64,000 bases of DNA from Nocardioides insulae DSM 17944 (GTDB taxonomy: Bacteria > Actinomycetota > Actinomycetes > Propionibacteriales > Nocardioidaceae): contig NZ_KE383929.1 of assembly GCF_000422825.1 (NCBI RefSeq), positions 620,001 through 684,000 of the forward strand. The letters are read 5' to 3'. Below are positions 52,462 through 61,545 of the stretch, one piece after another. The notes beneath the pieces were generated by a model, which was not told where the DNA came from, did no database searches, and saw only the letters and a program-made list of their open reading frames with translations. The translations under genes were made by a program, and so were the position numbers. Positions within the stretch are counted from its first letter, which is position 1. The number at the start of each line of letters is the position of its first letter.

Positions 52462-53274
52462 TCAGCCGGCCAGGGCGCGGCGAGCATCGTCGAGTCGGGT
52501 CGCGATGGTTCCGTCGATGACATGGTCACCGACCTCCACCTTGATGCCACCGAGCACCTCGGGGTCGACGACCACGTTGAGGTGGACGGGACGGCCGAAC
52601 TGGCGGGTGAGCCCGGCGCTGAGTCGGGCGATGTCCTGCTCGGTCAGGGGCTTGGCCACGCGGACCGTTGCGACCCCTTCGCCCTGCACGGACGCCGCGA
52701 CCTTCTGGTACTCGCCCAGCGCGACGGTCACGGTGCGGTAGGTCCCGGAGACCGACTGCTTGGCCAAGGTCACCGTCGCAGGCAGCGCGCGACCGGCCAG
52801 CAGGTCCTCGAGCAGCCGCTCCTTGTCGGAGACCGAACGGGCCGGGTCCGCGAGCGCATCGCGCAGGTCGGCGTTCTGCTGGACCGCCTGCCGCAGCGCG
52901 AACAGCTCGTCGCCGAGCCGCTCGATCTCGCTGCCGGCGGACCGGACAGCGGCGATCTCCCCGAGGTGCTCGATGCCGGTGGCGATGTCGACGCTGCGGG
53001 TCCAACGACGGGTGACCGCCGAGGACACGAGCTCGCGAGCCTGCTCGTCGATCTTGCCGCCGAAGAGCTGGCCGATCAGACCGCTCTTGGCCTCGTCCGG
53101 GACCGAGCTGTCGGTGACGAAGCGACGCAGGGCCGCCTCGCTCCGCAGGGTCCGGGCGACCGCGAACAGCGAGTCCGCGACGGCACCGGCCGGGACCCCC
53201 GGGCCGGAGACGGCGGTCTCCAGCTCGGAGGACAGGACGGTGACGGACTCGGCCGACGCACCACGAAGATCCAT
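52462..53274 (-). CDS. atpH: ATP synthase delta subunit
   Basis: The 270-residue OSCP/delta protein links the b stalk to the top of F1. It is longer than the 177 residues of E. coli, with an N-terminal extension, as usual in actinobacteria. The C-terminal OSCP-like region is visible as TVRVAKPLTEQDIARLSAGL, PVHLNVVVDPEVLGGIKVEV and GDHVIDGTIATRLDDARR. ATG 53274 overlaps the atpF stop by one base. Confidence 0.96.
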   Translation of the reverse strand: MDLRGASAESVTVLSSELETAVSGPGVPAGAVADSLFAVARTLRSEAALRRFVTDSSVPDEAKSGLIGQLFGGKIDEQARELVSSAVTRRWTRSVDIATGIEHLGEIAAVRSAGSEIERLGDELFALRQAVQQNADLRDALADPARSVSDKERLLEDLLAGRALPATVTLAKQSVSGTYRTVTVALGEYQKVAASVQGEGVATVRVAKPLTEQDIARLSAGLTRQFGRPVHLNVVVDPEVLGGIKVEVGDHVIDGTIATRLDDARRALAG

Positions 53275-53816
53275 CAGTTCACCCCGGGGGCGGACTCGAG
53301 ATCGGCGAGGAAGCGCTCGACGACCCGGCTCTGGCGGACGTCGTCCTCGAGGCTCTCGCCCACGATACGACCGGCCAGGCCGGTGGCCAGGGTGCCGACC
53401 TCGGCGCGCAGTGAGGTGACCGCCTGCTGGCGCTCGGCCTCGATCTGGGTCTTGCCGTGCTCGACGATGCGGTCGGCCTCGGCCTGCGCCTGACCGCGCA
53501 TCTCGGCGACGATCGCGGCGCCCTGCTCACGGGCCTCCTCGCGGATGCGGGCGGCCTCGTGCCGGGCCTCCGAGAGCCGCTGCTCGAGCTCGGCGAGCTT
53601 CGCGTCGGCCTCGGCCTGCTTCGTCTCGGCCGCCTCGATGCCACCTTCGATCGCCTTCGTGCGCTCGGCGTAGGCCTTCTCGAAGTTCGGTACGACGAAC
53701 TTCCAGACCGCGACGACCACGATGACGAAGACGATCAGTCCGAGGATGAGCTCGGACGTCTCCGGCAGCAGCGGGTTGTGAGTCTCCTCCGCCGCCAGAA
53801 CAACAGACGTGTTCAT
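53274..53816 (-). CDS. atpF: ATP synthase Fo b subunit
   Basis: The 180-residue protein has a single N-terminal helix (LILGLIVFVIVVVAVWKFVV) followed by a long polar coiled coil (AEADAKLAELEQRLSEARHEA and beyond). It forms the peripheral stator stalk with delta. ATG 53816 is 25 bases after atpE. Confidence 0.97.
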   Translation of the reverse strand: MNTSVVLAAEETHNPLLPETSELILGLIVFVIVVVAVWKFVVPNFEKAYAERTKAIEGGIEAAETKQAEADAKLAELEQRLSEARHEAARIREEAREQGAAIVAEMRGQAQAEADRIVEHGKTQIEAERQQAVTSLRAEVGTLATGLAGRIVGESLEDDVRQSRVVERFLADLESAPGVN

Positions 53817-53841
53817 GGATGCTCTCCCTTAGGGGCGGGCG

Positions 53842-54051
53842 TCACAGTGGCAGGACGAACGCCAGGGCGACGGTGATGATGAAGAGGGCCTCAGCGAGAA
53901 CGAAGCCGAGAATTGCGATCGACTGCAGGCGGCTCTGGGCCTCCGGCTGGCGGGCGACACCGGCGATGAACGCGGCGAAGATCAGGCCGATACCGACACC
54001 GGGACCGATGGCGGAGAGGCCGAGGCCGATCAGGTTGATGGAGCCTTCCAC
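53842..54051 (-). CDS. atpE: ATP synthase Fo c subunit
   Basis: The 69-residue hairpin of two membrane helices forms the proton-driven c-ring. The polar loop is ARQPEAQ and the proton-binding carboxylate is Glu54 in GFVLAEALFI. The glycine-rich first helix is GLSAIGPGVGIGLIFAAFIAG. No sodium-type residues are evident, so it is a proton ring. It lies 113 bases downstream of atpB, the widest gap in the operon. Confidence 0.98.
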   Translation of the reverse strand: MEGSINLIGLGLSAIGPGVGIGLIFAAFIAGVARQPEAQSRLQSIAILGFVLAEALFIITVALAFVLPL

Positions 54052-54164
54052 GGCTTTTCCTTTCGTCGGCGACGTGGGGCCACGTCGCGTGTGTGGCGAA
54101 AACTGGGGGTTGCTATGCAGTTATGGAGGGGACGGCGTCGCAGTCAGCCGTCGGTTCTGGGGGC

Positions 54165-54968
54165 TCAGTGCTCCTGAGCGATGGCCTCGCCGACGTACAT
54201 CGCCGAGAGCAGGGTGAAGACGTAGGCCTGCAGGAACATGACCAGCATCTCCAGGAAGCTGATCGCGATGCCGAGCAGGAAGGACACGATGCCCACCGCG
54301 CCGTAGCCGATGTTGCCGCTGGTCAGCAGCGCCGCGCCACCGGTGGCGAAGAGGATCAGCAGGATGTGGCCCGCGAACATGTTGCCGAACAGACGCAGGG
54401 TGAGCGTGACCGGCCGGACGATGATGTTGGAGAGGAACTCCAGCGGCACCAGCAGGATCAGGATCGGGCCGCTCACTCCGGCGGGCATGGTCTGGTGCTT
54501 GAGGTACTTCAGCGGGCCCTTGTGCGCCCAGATTCCGGCGGCGATGAAGATCACCCAGCTGAGCAGGGCCAGCGGGATCACGTAGCCGATCCGGGCCATC
54601 GTGGGGAACTGGATGAACGGGATCACGCCGTAGTAGTTGTTCACCAGCAAGAACATGAACAGCGAGAACAGCCACGGCACGAACTTCATGAAGTGCTCGC
54701 TGCCGATGCTCTCCCTGGCAATGCCGTTACGCACGAACCCGTAGAAGAACTCGCCCGCGAACTGCAGGCGGCTCGGCACGACCGCGGCCTTGCGGGAAGC
54801 CGCCCAGGTGAAGCCCACGACGATGATCGCGGACAGCACCACCAGGATCATCGGCTTGGTGACGTCCCCGAACACCGGAGGTAGCTCGAAGCTCCCTGGC
54901 CCCGGGGCGTGGAAACCGGAGTCATCAGCGGCCTGGACGGACGCCGCGATCGAAGCGGTGACGCTCAC
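54165..54968 (-). CDS. atpB: ATP synthase Fo a subunit
   Basis: The 267-residue membrane subunit forms the two proton half-channels next to the c-ring. The essential arginine is in RPVTLTLRLFGNMFAG, and the final helix contains ISFLEMLVMFLQAYVFTLLS. About six helices are visible. It starts at ATG 54968, 182 bases after the atpI-like gene. Confidence 0.97.
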   Translation of the reverse strand: MSVTASIAASVQAADDSGFHAPGPGSFELPPVFGDVTKPMILVVLSAIIVVGFTWAASRKAAVVPSRLQFAGEFFYGFVRNGIARESIGSEHFMKFVPWLFSLFMFLLVNNYYGVIPFIQFPTMARIGYVIPLALLSWVIFIAAGIWAHKGPLKYLKHQTMPAGVSGPILILLVPLEFLSNIIVRPVTLTLRLFGNMFAGHILLILFATGGAALLTSGNIGYGAVGIVSFLLGIAISFLEMLVMFLQAYVFTLLSAMYVGEAIAQEH

Positions 54969-55150
54969 TCTTTCTCCTGCCTTAGCTCTTCTTCATCGTG
55001 GGCCCGGCATTGCGCCGGACCTCGCCATGTCAATCCCGGGTGTACGGTGCCCGTCAGGACTCCCGGGAGCGCCGGACACTGCCTGTGCGCATCCCCTCGG
55101 GCACCCTCATCAGGGTGAGCCATCGCCTGCCGGACGATATCAGGGCAGCC

Positions 55151-55615
55151 TCACTCATCTCGCACCGCCCCGACCGGCTCCTCGGGGAGCTCGTAGACGG
55201 GGATACGTGCCTTGGTGACCGCCAGGATCTGGCCCGCACACCACACCAGTGTCGACGCCACCAGGGCGGCGGCAAGCCACCTCGGGGCGAGGGTGCCGTC
55301 GGTCAGCAGACCGCTCTGGTTCAGCCTGAAGAACACCAGGGCCATCAGCAGGACCTGCAGGGTGAAGGTGAGCAGAGCGACCAGCAGCGCCGCGGTCGGC
55401 ACGACCTTGGCCACCAGGTGCACCACGACGGTGCCGGCGACGAAGACTCCCACCGCGAGCATGGTGCCCACGAGGGCTCCGGCCGCCGCGGCCGACCCTG
55501 AGACGATCAGACCGACGAGGCCGAGAACCAGCCCCACCAGGAACGCACCACCGGCCGCGCCGAGCAGCATCACGAAGCCGCGCGAGCGGGGGCGTGAAGC
55601 GGTAGCGGTCGTCAT
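55151..55615 (-). CDS. atpI: AtpI/ATP synthase protein I-like membrane protein
   Basis: The 154-residue hydrophobic protein has four predicted helices: FVMLLGAAGGAFLVGLVLGL, AAAGALVGTMLAVGVFVAGT, LLVALLTFTLQVLLMALVFF and WLAAALVASTLVWCAGQILA. Position immediately before atpB and the size suggest the AtpI role, assistance in c-ring assembly. Sequence identity among AtpI proteins is low, so the assignment is by context. ATG 55615 (MTTATASRP) is chosen; the longer frame adds non-conserved residues. Confidence 0.8.
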   Translation of the reverse strand: MTTATASRPRSRGFVMLLGAAGGAFLVGLVLGLVGLIVSGSAAAAGALVGTMLAVGVFVAGTVVVHLVAKVVPTAALLVALLTFTLQVLLMALVFFRLNQSGLLTDGTLAPRWLAAALVASTLVWCAGQILAVTKARIPVYELPEEPVGAVRDE

Positions 55616-55759
55616 GTCGGCGGCCGTTTCTGTGGAGGTGACAGTCGGTGTCCCAGTGCGGGATCGCTCGTGAAAGCTATCACTTGGGGGTGACCGAGTC
55701 GAAATGGAACGATCCACCCGGGGTGTGAGGTGACCCGCGGGTACCACTCTCCCGCCGAC

Positions 55760-56929
55760 TCATCCGTCGGTGCCGGGCTCCTCGGTCAGGGTCCCGTCGT
55801 CGGCGGCGACCACCAGCGGCTTCTTGACCACCGGCACCACGAACGTGAGCACCAGCGTGACCGCCAGCCAGGCCCCCAGCACGCCCCACACCCACGGACC
55901 GGTGTAGAGGCTCATGATGACCGACCCGAAGGCGATCAGAGCCGCCCACAGCCACATGATCAGCACCGCCCGGCGTTGGGAGTGCCCGATCTCGAGGAGC
56001 CGGTGGTGCAGGTGCTGCTTGTCCGGTGCGAACGGCGAGCGACCGGCGGCGGTGCGTCGTACGACGGCCATCACCAGGTCCGCGAGCGGCACCAGCAGGA
56101 TGGTCAGCGGCAGTAGGACGGGCAACAGGGTCGGCAGGAAGTTGGCACTGGCACCGCCGCCACCCTGGGCCAATTGGTCGGAGCCGAACTGCCCCGAGAG
56201 GGTCACGGCGCTGGCCGAGAGCACCAGCCCGAGCAGCATCGAGCCGCTGTCGCCCATGAAGAGTCGGGCCGGATGGAAGTTGTGGAACAGGAAGCCGATG
56301 CAGGCGCCGGCCAGTGCCACGCTCAGCAGCGCGGCGGTGGTCGCGCGGTCGGCGTTGTTGATCCGGGTGAGCTCGTAGCAGAACAGGAAGAACGCCAGGG
56401 CGCCGATCGCGACCACCCCTGCGGCGAGGCCGTCCAGGCCGTCGACGAAGTTGACCGCGTTGACCGTCGCCACCACCACGAACCCGGTGAGGAGCGCCCC
56501 CTGGGTGGGGTCCAGCACGAACGTGGTGCCGTCGGGCAGGGTGATGAACCAGTACCGGACGTCGAAGAAGATCAGGAACGCCGTCGCCAGCACCTGCCCG
56601 CCGAGCTTGGTGAGGGCGTCCAGCTCGAAGATGTCGTCGAGCACCCCCACGGCACAGATCCCGATGCCGGCCAGCAGCACCACCCCGGCGTCCTGGAGGA
56701 CGAAGGCTCCCCCCTCGGAGAGGAACGGCAGGTTACGGGCGACGAGGTAGGCCCCGATCAGCCCGCCCAGCATCGCCACGCCGCCGAGGTAGGGGATCGG
56801 CTCGTCGTGCACGTCCCGGTCACGCACCCGGGCGACCGCGCCGGTGCGCAGGGCGATCTCCCGCGCGATCACGGTGAGCAGGTAGGTCACCGCGAGCGCG
56901 ACGAGGAAGACGAGCAGATACTCGCGCAT
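55760..56929 (-). CDS. wecA: Undecaprenyl/decaprenyl-phosphate GlcNAc-1-phosphate transferase (WecA/MraY family)
   Basis: This 389-residue polyprenyl-phosphate N-acetylhexosamine-1-phosphate transferase starts polymer synthesis for the cell envelope. Conserved loops are DVHDEPIPYLGGVAMLGGL, VLDDIFELDALTKLG (Asp-rich Mg site), NAVNFVDGLDGLAAGVVAIG, FNFHPARLFMGDSGS-like FLFHNFHPARLFMGDSGSML and the C-terminal HLHHRLLEIGHSQR. There are about 11 helices. Its ATG overlaps the tsaC stop by one base, and placement before atpI is standard in actinobacteria. Confidence 0.95.
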   Translation of the reverse strand: MREYLLVFLVALAVTYLLTVIAREIALRTGAVARVRDRDVHDEPIPYLGGVAMLGGLIGAYLVARNLPFLSEGGAFVLQDAGVVLLAGIGICAVGVLDDIFELDALTKLGGQVLATAFLIFFDVRYWFITLPDGTTFVLDPTQGALLTGFVVVATVNAVNFVDGLDGLAAGVVAIGALAFFLFCYELTRINNADRATTAALLSVALAGACIGFLFHNFHPARLFMGDSGSMLLGLVLSASAVTLSGQFGSDQLAQGGGGASANFLPTLLPVLLPLTILLVPLADLVMAVVRRTAAGRSPFAPDKQHLHHRLLEIGHSQRRAVLIMWLWAALIAFGSVIMSLYTGPWVWGVLGAWLAVTLVLTFVVPVVKKPLVVAADDGTLTEEPGTDG

Positions 56930-57873
56930 CAGTCCGAGTCGGTCTCGCCGGGTTCAGCGCGCCGGGCGATGTCCGTGCGCTCGCCGGAGGCCGGGTCGAC
57001 GTCTGCCGAGTCGGTCGAGGGCGTGGTCTCCTCGCCGGTGTCGTCGCCAGTCTTGTCGCCGGTCTTGTCGTCTGTCGCGTCGTCGGTCGTGTCGGAGTCG
57101 TCCTCGGACACGCTGAGCCCGAACCGGCGCAGCACCTGGTCGAGCTGGTCGGCGGTGATCGCGCCCTGGCGAAGGACCTGGGGAAAGGCGCCGGTCGCGT
57201 CGACGATCGTGGACGCCTCACCTCCCGGCGACGGGCCGTCGTCGAGTACGGCGGCCACGTGGTCGCCGAGCATGTCCTCGGCCGCCGCCGCGTCCAGCGC
57301 CGCGGGCTGACCGGTGCGGTTGGCGGAGCTGACCGCGAGCGGCCCGGTTCGCTCGAGCACCCGACGGGCCAGATCATGGTCGGGGACGCGGACCGCGACG
57401 GTGCCGCGGGTCTCGCCGAGGTCCCACTTGAGCGAGGACTGCTGGTGACACACCAGGGTCAGTGCCCCAGGCCAGAACTCCTCGGCCAGCGCACGCGCCC
57501 ACGCCGGCAGCATCGTCGCGAGTGCGTCCAGCGTGCCGGCCTCGCTGACCAGCACCGGCGGGGGCATGTCGCGCCCGCGGCCCTTCGCGGCCAGCAGCGC
57601 ACGCACGGCCGCCGGGTCGAACGCGTCGGCGCCGATGCCGTAGACGGTGTCGGTCGGCAGCACGATGAGCTCGCCCCGGCGTACGGCGAGCACGGCCTCC
57701 TCGATCGCGGACTCCCGCTCCTGGTCCGGCTCCTGCTCCTGGGTCTCGTGCTGCGCCTGGTCCTGCGCCTGGTCCTGCGCCTGGTCCTGCGCCTGGTCCT
57801 GCGTCTGGTCCGATCCCTCGTCCGACACCTGGTCGGGCACCTCCGAGGCGGGTCCTTCACTCATAGCGCTCAT
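56929..57873 (-). CDS. tsaC: L-threonylcarbamoyladenylate synthase (TsaC/YwlC) with low-complexity extensions
   Basis: The 314-residue protein forms threonylcarbamoyl-AMP for the t6A37 modification of tRNA. The Sua5/YciO/YrdC core spans about residues 53-245: LIVLPTDTVYGIGADAFDP, FWPGALTLVCH, TVAVRVPDHDLAR and LAVSSANRTGQPA. It carries an N-terminal Gln/Asp/Glu-rich segment made of a 12-bp DNA tandem repeat (residues about 20-50) and an acidic Asp/Thr tail of about 65 residues ending ETDSD. Neither belongs to the family core. ATG 57873 overlaps prmC by four bases (ATGA). Confidence 0.93.
   Translation of the reverse strand: MSAMSEGPASEVPDQVSDEGSDQTQDQAQDQAQDQAQDQAQHETQEQEPDQERESAIEEAVLAVRRGELIVLPTDTVYGIGADAFDPAAVRALLAAKGRGRDMPPPVLVSEAGTLDALATMLPAWARALAEEFWPGALTLVCHQQSSLKWDLGETRGTVAVRVPDHDLARRVLERTGPLAVSSANRTGQPAALDAAAAEDMLGDHVAAVLDDGPSPGGEASTIVDATGAFPQVLRQGAITADQLDQVLRRFGLSVSEDDSDTTDDATDDKTGDKTGDDTGEETTPSTDSADVDPASGERTDIARRAEPGETDSD
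57751..57810. repeat. 12-bp tandem repeats in tsaC
   Basis: Five contiguous copies of CTGCGCCTGGTC occur; four are identical and the fifth has one change. On the coding strand each copy encodes Asp-Gln-Ala-Gln, giving a polar disordered N-terminal segment. Copy-number variation between strains is expected. Confidence 0.9.
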
Positions 57874-58784
57874 CGTGCCAGTCGCGCCGTGGTGAAGCGC
57901 GGCCGACCTGCCAGGTCTGTGTGGTCGCGCACCTCCAGCCAGTCACCGATGGCGGCGAAGACGGCCGGGGCTCCACCCCCGGCACCGTCTGGTCCCTGCT
58001 CGTCGGCGTGCTCGACGCCGAGCACCCCACCGGCACGGAGCAGACGCGCCGCGCGCCTGGCCAGCACCCGGATCGCATCCAGGCCGTCGTCGCCGGAGAA
58101 GAGCGCCAGATGAGGGTCATGATCGCGGGCCTCGACCGCGACCGACTCCCAGGCCTCGAGGGGGATGTAGGGCGGGTTGCACACCACGACGTCCACGGTG
58201 CCGAGGAGGTCGTCGAAGGCGAGGGCGAAGTCGCCCTGACGCAGATCGACCTCGGTGCCGGCCAGGTTGCGCGCCGCCCACTGGTGCGCGTCCGGGGAGA
58301 GTTCGACCGCATGGACCTCGGCCTGCGGCAATTCGTCCGCGATGCTCCGGGCGATCGCGCCGGAGCCGGTGCACAGGTCCACCACGACGGGCCCACGACC
58401 CGAGGCGAGTACCGCCCGGGCCGCGTCCAGGGCCCACCCGGCCAGCAGTTCCGTCTCCGGGCGGGGCACGAAGACACCGGGGCCCACCGCCAGTTCGACG
58501 TGCCGGAAGTGCGCCACACCGGTCAGGTGCTGGAGGGGCTCGCGGGCCGCGCGCCGGGCCACCAGGACCTCGAACCGCCCGACCGTCGACTCCTCGACCC
58601 GGTCGACCAGCACCAGTTGTCCGCGCGTCGTGCCGAGCACGTGGGCGAGCAGTTCCGCCGCGTCGTGCTCGGGGCTCCCGACCCCTCCGGCCCGGAGCCG
58701 GCCCGCTGCTTCGGCGAGCAGGCGCCTGGTCGGCGTACCGCCGACGGCAGCATCGAGGGCGTCGCCCTCACTCACGACTCCCAT
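57870..58784 (-). CDS. prmC: Peptide chain release factor N5-glutamine methyltransferase PrmC
   Basis: The 304-residue SAM methyltransferase methylates the Gln of the GGQ motif of release factors. Motif I is VVDLCTGSGAIARSIA, and the catalytic NPPY is in DVVVCNPPYIPLEAWE. The N-terminal helical domain carries REPLQHLTGVAHF. The start ATG 58784 overlaps prfA by 13 bases, so the modifier and its substrate are encoded together. Confidence 0.95.
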   Translation of the reverse strand: MGVVSEGDALDAAVGGTPTRRLLAEAAGRLRAGGVGSPEHDAAELLAHVLGTTRGQLVLVDRVEESTVGRFEVLVARRAAREPLQHLTGVAHFRHVELAVGPGVFVPRPETELLAGWALDAARAVLASGRGPVVVDLCTGSGAIARSIADELPQAEVHAVELSPDAHQWAARNLAGTEVDLRQGDFALAFDDLLGTVDVVVCNPPYIPLEAWESVAVEARDHDPHLALFSGDDGLDAIRVLARRAARLLRAGGVLGVEHADEQGPDGAGGGAPAVFAAIGDWLEVRDHTDLAGRPRFTTARLAR

Positions 58785-59860
58785 CCCTCCAGCCGGGCCG
58801 CGAGGTCCGCCTCGACGCAGGAGGCGATCACCGGTTCCAGGCCCCCGTCGAGCACCTGGTCGAGGTTGTACGCCTTGAAGCCGGTGCGGTGGTCGGAGAT
58901 GCGGTTCTCCGGGAAGTTGTAGGTGCGGATCCGCTCGGAGCGGTCCACGGTGCGCACCTGGCTCCGGCGCGCGTCGCTGGCCTCGGCGTCGGCGGCGTCC
59001 TGGGCCGCGGCGAGCAGCCGGGCGCGGAGGATCCGGAGCGCCTGCTCCTTGTTCTGCAGCTGGCTCTTCTCGTTCTGGCAGCTCACCACGATCCCGGTCG
59101 GCAGGTGGGTGATGCGGACCGCCGAATCGGTGGTGTTCACGCTCTGCCCGCCGGGGCCGGAGCTGCGGAAGACGTCGATCCGAAGGTCCTGGTCGTGCAC
59201 CTCGACATCGACCTGCTCGGCCTCGGGCAGGACCAGGACGCCGGCGGCGCTGGTGTGCACCCGCCCCTGCGACTCCGTCACCGGCACCCGCTGCACGCGG
59301 TGGACCCCGCCCTCGAACTTCATCAGGGCGTACGGCGTCCGCCCCGGCTCCGGGGTGCCCTTCGCCTTGAGCGCCACCGTCACGGACTTGAAGCCGCCCA
59401 GGTCGGACTCGGTCGCATCGAGGATCTCGGCCGACCAGCCCTGGTGTTCGGCGTACCGCGTGTACATGCGGAGCAGGTCACCGGCGAACAGCGCGGACTC
59501 CTCCCCGCCCTCCCCCGACTTCACCTCGAGAAGGGCGTCCTTGTCGTCGGCCGGATCCCGCGGCACGAGCAGCCTGCGCAGCCGTTCCTCGGCGACGTCG
59601 TACTCCTCGGCCAGGTCGGCCGCCTCCGCGGCGAACGCCTCCCGGTCGGGGTCCTCGGGGTCCGCGGCCAGTTCGCGAGCGGCCTCGAGGTCCTCCCCCA
59701 GTCGGCCCCACTCCCGCCAGGCACCGATGATCGCCGCCAGCGTGGAGTAGCGCTGGTTGAGGCGCTTGGCCAACCGAGCGTCGGCGTGGGTCTCGGGCGC
59801 CGCGAGCTGCCGCTCGAGCTCCGAGTGTTCCTCCACCAGACCCTGCACTGCCTCGAACAC
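58772..59860 (-). CDS. prfA: Peptide chain release factor 1
   Basis: The 362-residue class I release factor recognises UAA/UAG. The GGQ motif is in SSGPGGQSVNTTDSAVR and the codon-reading PxT tripeptide is PVT in VPVTESQGRVHTSAA. The start is at 59860 (MFEAVQGLVEEH), using a GTG/ATG with family length. It is the first of a chain prfA-prmC-tsaC-wecA with overlapping ends. Confidence 0.98.
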   Translation of the reverse strand: MFEAVQGLVEEHSELERQLAAPETHADARLAKRLNQRYSTLAAIIGAWREWGRLGEDLEAARELAADPEDPDREAFAAEAADLAEEYDVAEERLRRLLVPRDPADDKDALLEVKSGEGGEESALFAGDLLRMYTRYAEHQGWSAEILDATESDLGGFKSVTVALKAKGTPEPGRTPYALMKFEGGVHRVQRVPVTESQGRVHTSAAGVLVLPEAEQVDVEVHDQDLRIDVFRSSGPGGQSVNTTDSAVRITHLPTGIVVSCQNEKSQLQNKEQALRILRARLLAAAQDAADAEASDARRSQVRTVDRSERIRTYNFPENRISDHRTGFKAYNLDQVLDGGLEPVIASCVEADLAARLEGWES

Positions 59861-59985
59861 GTGATCCCTCTTCGTGAGGATGGGTGATTGCGCCCGTCAC
59901 CGGTCGACCGATGAACGGCGCACTTCTCGGGTGTTGCACCGCCCGGGGAAGGCGCACGAGCCTCCGACCGTGTGGGCAAATGCGA

Positions 59986-60021
59986 AGCGCCGGCCCCCCG
60001 CCATGGCGGAGAACCGGCGCT
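59986..60021 (-). terminator. Hairpin terminator after rpmE
   Basis: An 8-bp outer stem AGCGCCGG / CCGGCGCT encloses the palindrome CCGCCATGGCGG, 10 bases after the rpmE stop codon. Confidence 0.7.
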
Positions 60022-60030
60022 CGGAGGCAA

Positions 60031-60237
60031 CTACTTCTTGCCGTACCGGGCCTCGAACCGGGCAACGCGGCCGCCGGTGTCGAGGATCTTCTGCTTGCCC
60101 GTGTAGAACGGGTGGCACTGCGAGCAGACGTCGGCACGAAGGACGCCTTCGGTCTTGGTGCTGCGCGTGGTGAACGTGTTGCCACAGGTGCAGGTCACCT
60201 GGGTCTCCACGTAGGTCGGGTGGATGTCAGCCTTCAT
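60031..60237 (-). CDS. rpmE: 50S ribosomal protein L31 (zinc-binding form)
   Basis: The 68-residue bL31 begins MKADIHPTYVETQVTC with zinc ligands C16, C18, C38 and C41 (CTCGN and CSQC). It is therefore the zinc-bound C+ paralogue, which zinc-starved cells can exchange for a C- form. Ends EARYGKK. Its own terminator follows, separating it from prfA. Confidence 0.97.
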   Translation of the reverse strand: MKADIHPTYVETQVTCTCGNTFTTRSTKTEGVLRADVCSQCHPFYTGKQKILDTGGRVARFEARYGKK

Positions 60238-60407
60238 GGTGTCCTCTCATCAGGGGTGCCGGGTCGGTGTGCGAGCGCACGACCGTGAACCGGAACCGAA
60301 CGAACCAAGAGTAGTCAACACCCTCGGGGGCACACCAATTCCCGGCCGGTGTGCGCGACCTCGGCGTGGGGCGCGCACCTCAGATCCTGACCGGCTCGGT
60401 AGGCCCA

Positions 60408-60860
60408 TCAGTCGACGAAGAGACCGACTCCGGCGAGGATCGCCCAGAACCGGATCGTCCGGCCGAGGAACACGGTGGGAACGAACACCCAGCGCGGCAT
60501 CTTGAGCGCACCGGCGACCGCGGCCAGGACCAGCATCGGCGGGATGCCGACCGAGCCGGCGAGGAGGAGGACGCCGCCGGCGTACCACGGCCGCCCCTGC
60601 ATCCGGCCGAGCCAGCGCCCGTAGACCCGGCCCACCTTCGGCCCTTCCAGCTTGCGACGCATCCAGGCGGTGTCGACGCCGCGGCGCGCCCCTTCGTACC
60701 AGACCAGCTTCCCGAGGGTCTGGCCCGCGCCGGTGGCGATCGCCAGCGCGGCCACCTGGCCGGGGCCGACGGCAGCGATCCCGGCCAGGTAGACCTCGAT
60801 GTTGACGAACGGCAACAGGGCGGACGCGAAGGCCACCCAGAAGCTGGTGAAGGCCAGCAT
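60408..60860 (-). CDS. DedA/VTT-like small membrane protein
   Basis: The 150-residue protein has about four hydrophobic segments. AALAIATGAGQTLGKLVWYEGARRG resembles the re-entrant/arginine region of VTT-domain (DedA/YqaA) proteins, and GGVLLLAGSVGIPPMLVLAAVAG contains the usual Gly-x-Pro-Pro motif. DedA-type proteins recycle lipid carriers across the membrane; this one is short and near the YqaA type. ATG 60860 overlaps the stop of the CDP-alcohol phosphatidyltransferase by one base, so the two are translated together. Confidence 0.82.
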   Translation of the reverse strand: MLAFTSFWVAFASALLPFVNIEVYLAGIAAVGPGQVAALAIATGAGQTLGKLVWYEGARRGVDTAWMRRKLEGPKVGRVYGRWLGRMQGRPWYAGGVLLLAGSVGIPPMLVLAAVAGALKMPRWVFVPTVFLGRTIRFWAILAGVGLFVD

Positions 60861-61543
60861 CAGCCCGCGTTCCGTGCGTCCTCGACGTGCCGGTGCGCAC
60901 TCGCGCCAGACGTGTCATCGCGCGCTGGGACGGGAAGGCCGAGCCGGAAGAGCCAGGTCATCGACACGCACTTGAGGATCAGCAGGGCCGCGGCGATGAC
61001 GGTGCCGGCCACGATCGCGGCCGGCGTCGACCAGTGATGGAGCACGAGCAGCACGACGGCGAACAGCCCGGAGTTGGCGGCCTTGCCGAGCCGCGACCAG
61101 TTCCAGCGGTATATCCGCGCGTCCACCACGTAGAAGTAGTTGGGGCTGCGGATCGGCCAGGCCAGGAAGGCGAGCGACAAGAAGGTGTCGACCACCATGA
61201 ACTCGACCAGGTAGAGCCCCACCGGCACCACCAGCACCGGCATCAACCAGATCAGGCCCAGATAGAACAGCGCCACGCACAGCCGGTCGCACACCAGGTC
61301 CATGACCGCGCCGATCCGCGTCTCGCAGTCGAACCAGCGGGCGTACTCACCATCCAGCGAGTCGCCGATCCAGTGTGAGACCAGGCCGACCACCAAGATG
61401 GTCAGGCTCTGCTCCACGGTGCCCCACATCAGCAGCCCCACGGTCAGGGCCGTGCGGAGCAGGGTGACCACCGTGGCGCCGGTGAAGAACCGTTCCCGGG
61501 CGGGGTCCGCCCAGATCCGGTCCGCCCATCTGGAGCCGGGCAC
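60860..61543 (-). CDS. CDP-alcohol phosphatidyltransferase family protein
   Basis: The 227-residue membrane enzyme carries the complete CDP-OH-P signature: DGEYAR, eight residues, G, three, D, three, D (DSLDGEYARWFDCETRIGAV then MDLVCD). It transfers a phosphatidyl group to an alcohol such as glycerol phosphate, inositol phosphate or another polyol; the acceptor is not predictable. GTG 61543 starts two bases after the rho stop, and the gene overlaps its DedA-like partner. A phospholipid-synthesis and lipid-transport pair tied to rho transcription is unusual. Confidence 0.88.
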   Translation of the reverse strand: MPGSRWADRIWADPARERFFTGATVVTLLRTALTVGLLMWGTVEQSLTILVVGLVSHWIGDSLDGEYARWFDCETRIGAVMDLVCDRLCVALFYLGLIWLMPVLVVPVGLYLVEFMVVDTFLSLAFLAWPIRSPNYFYVVDARIYRWNWSRLGKAANSGLFAVVLLVLHHWSTPAAIVAGTVIAAALLILKCVSMTWLFRLGLPVPARDDTSGASAHRHVEDARNAG

Positions 61544-61545
61544 GG

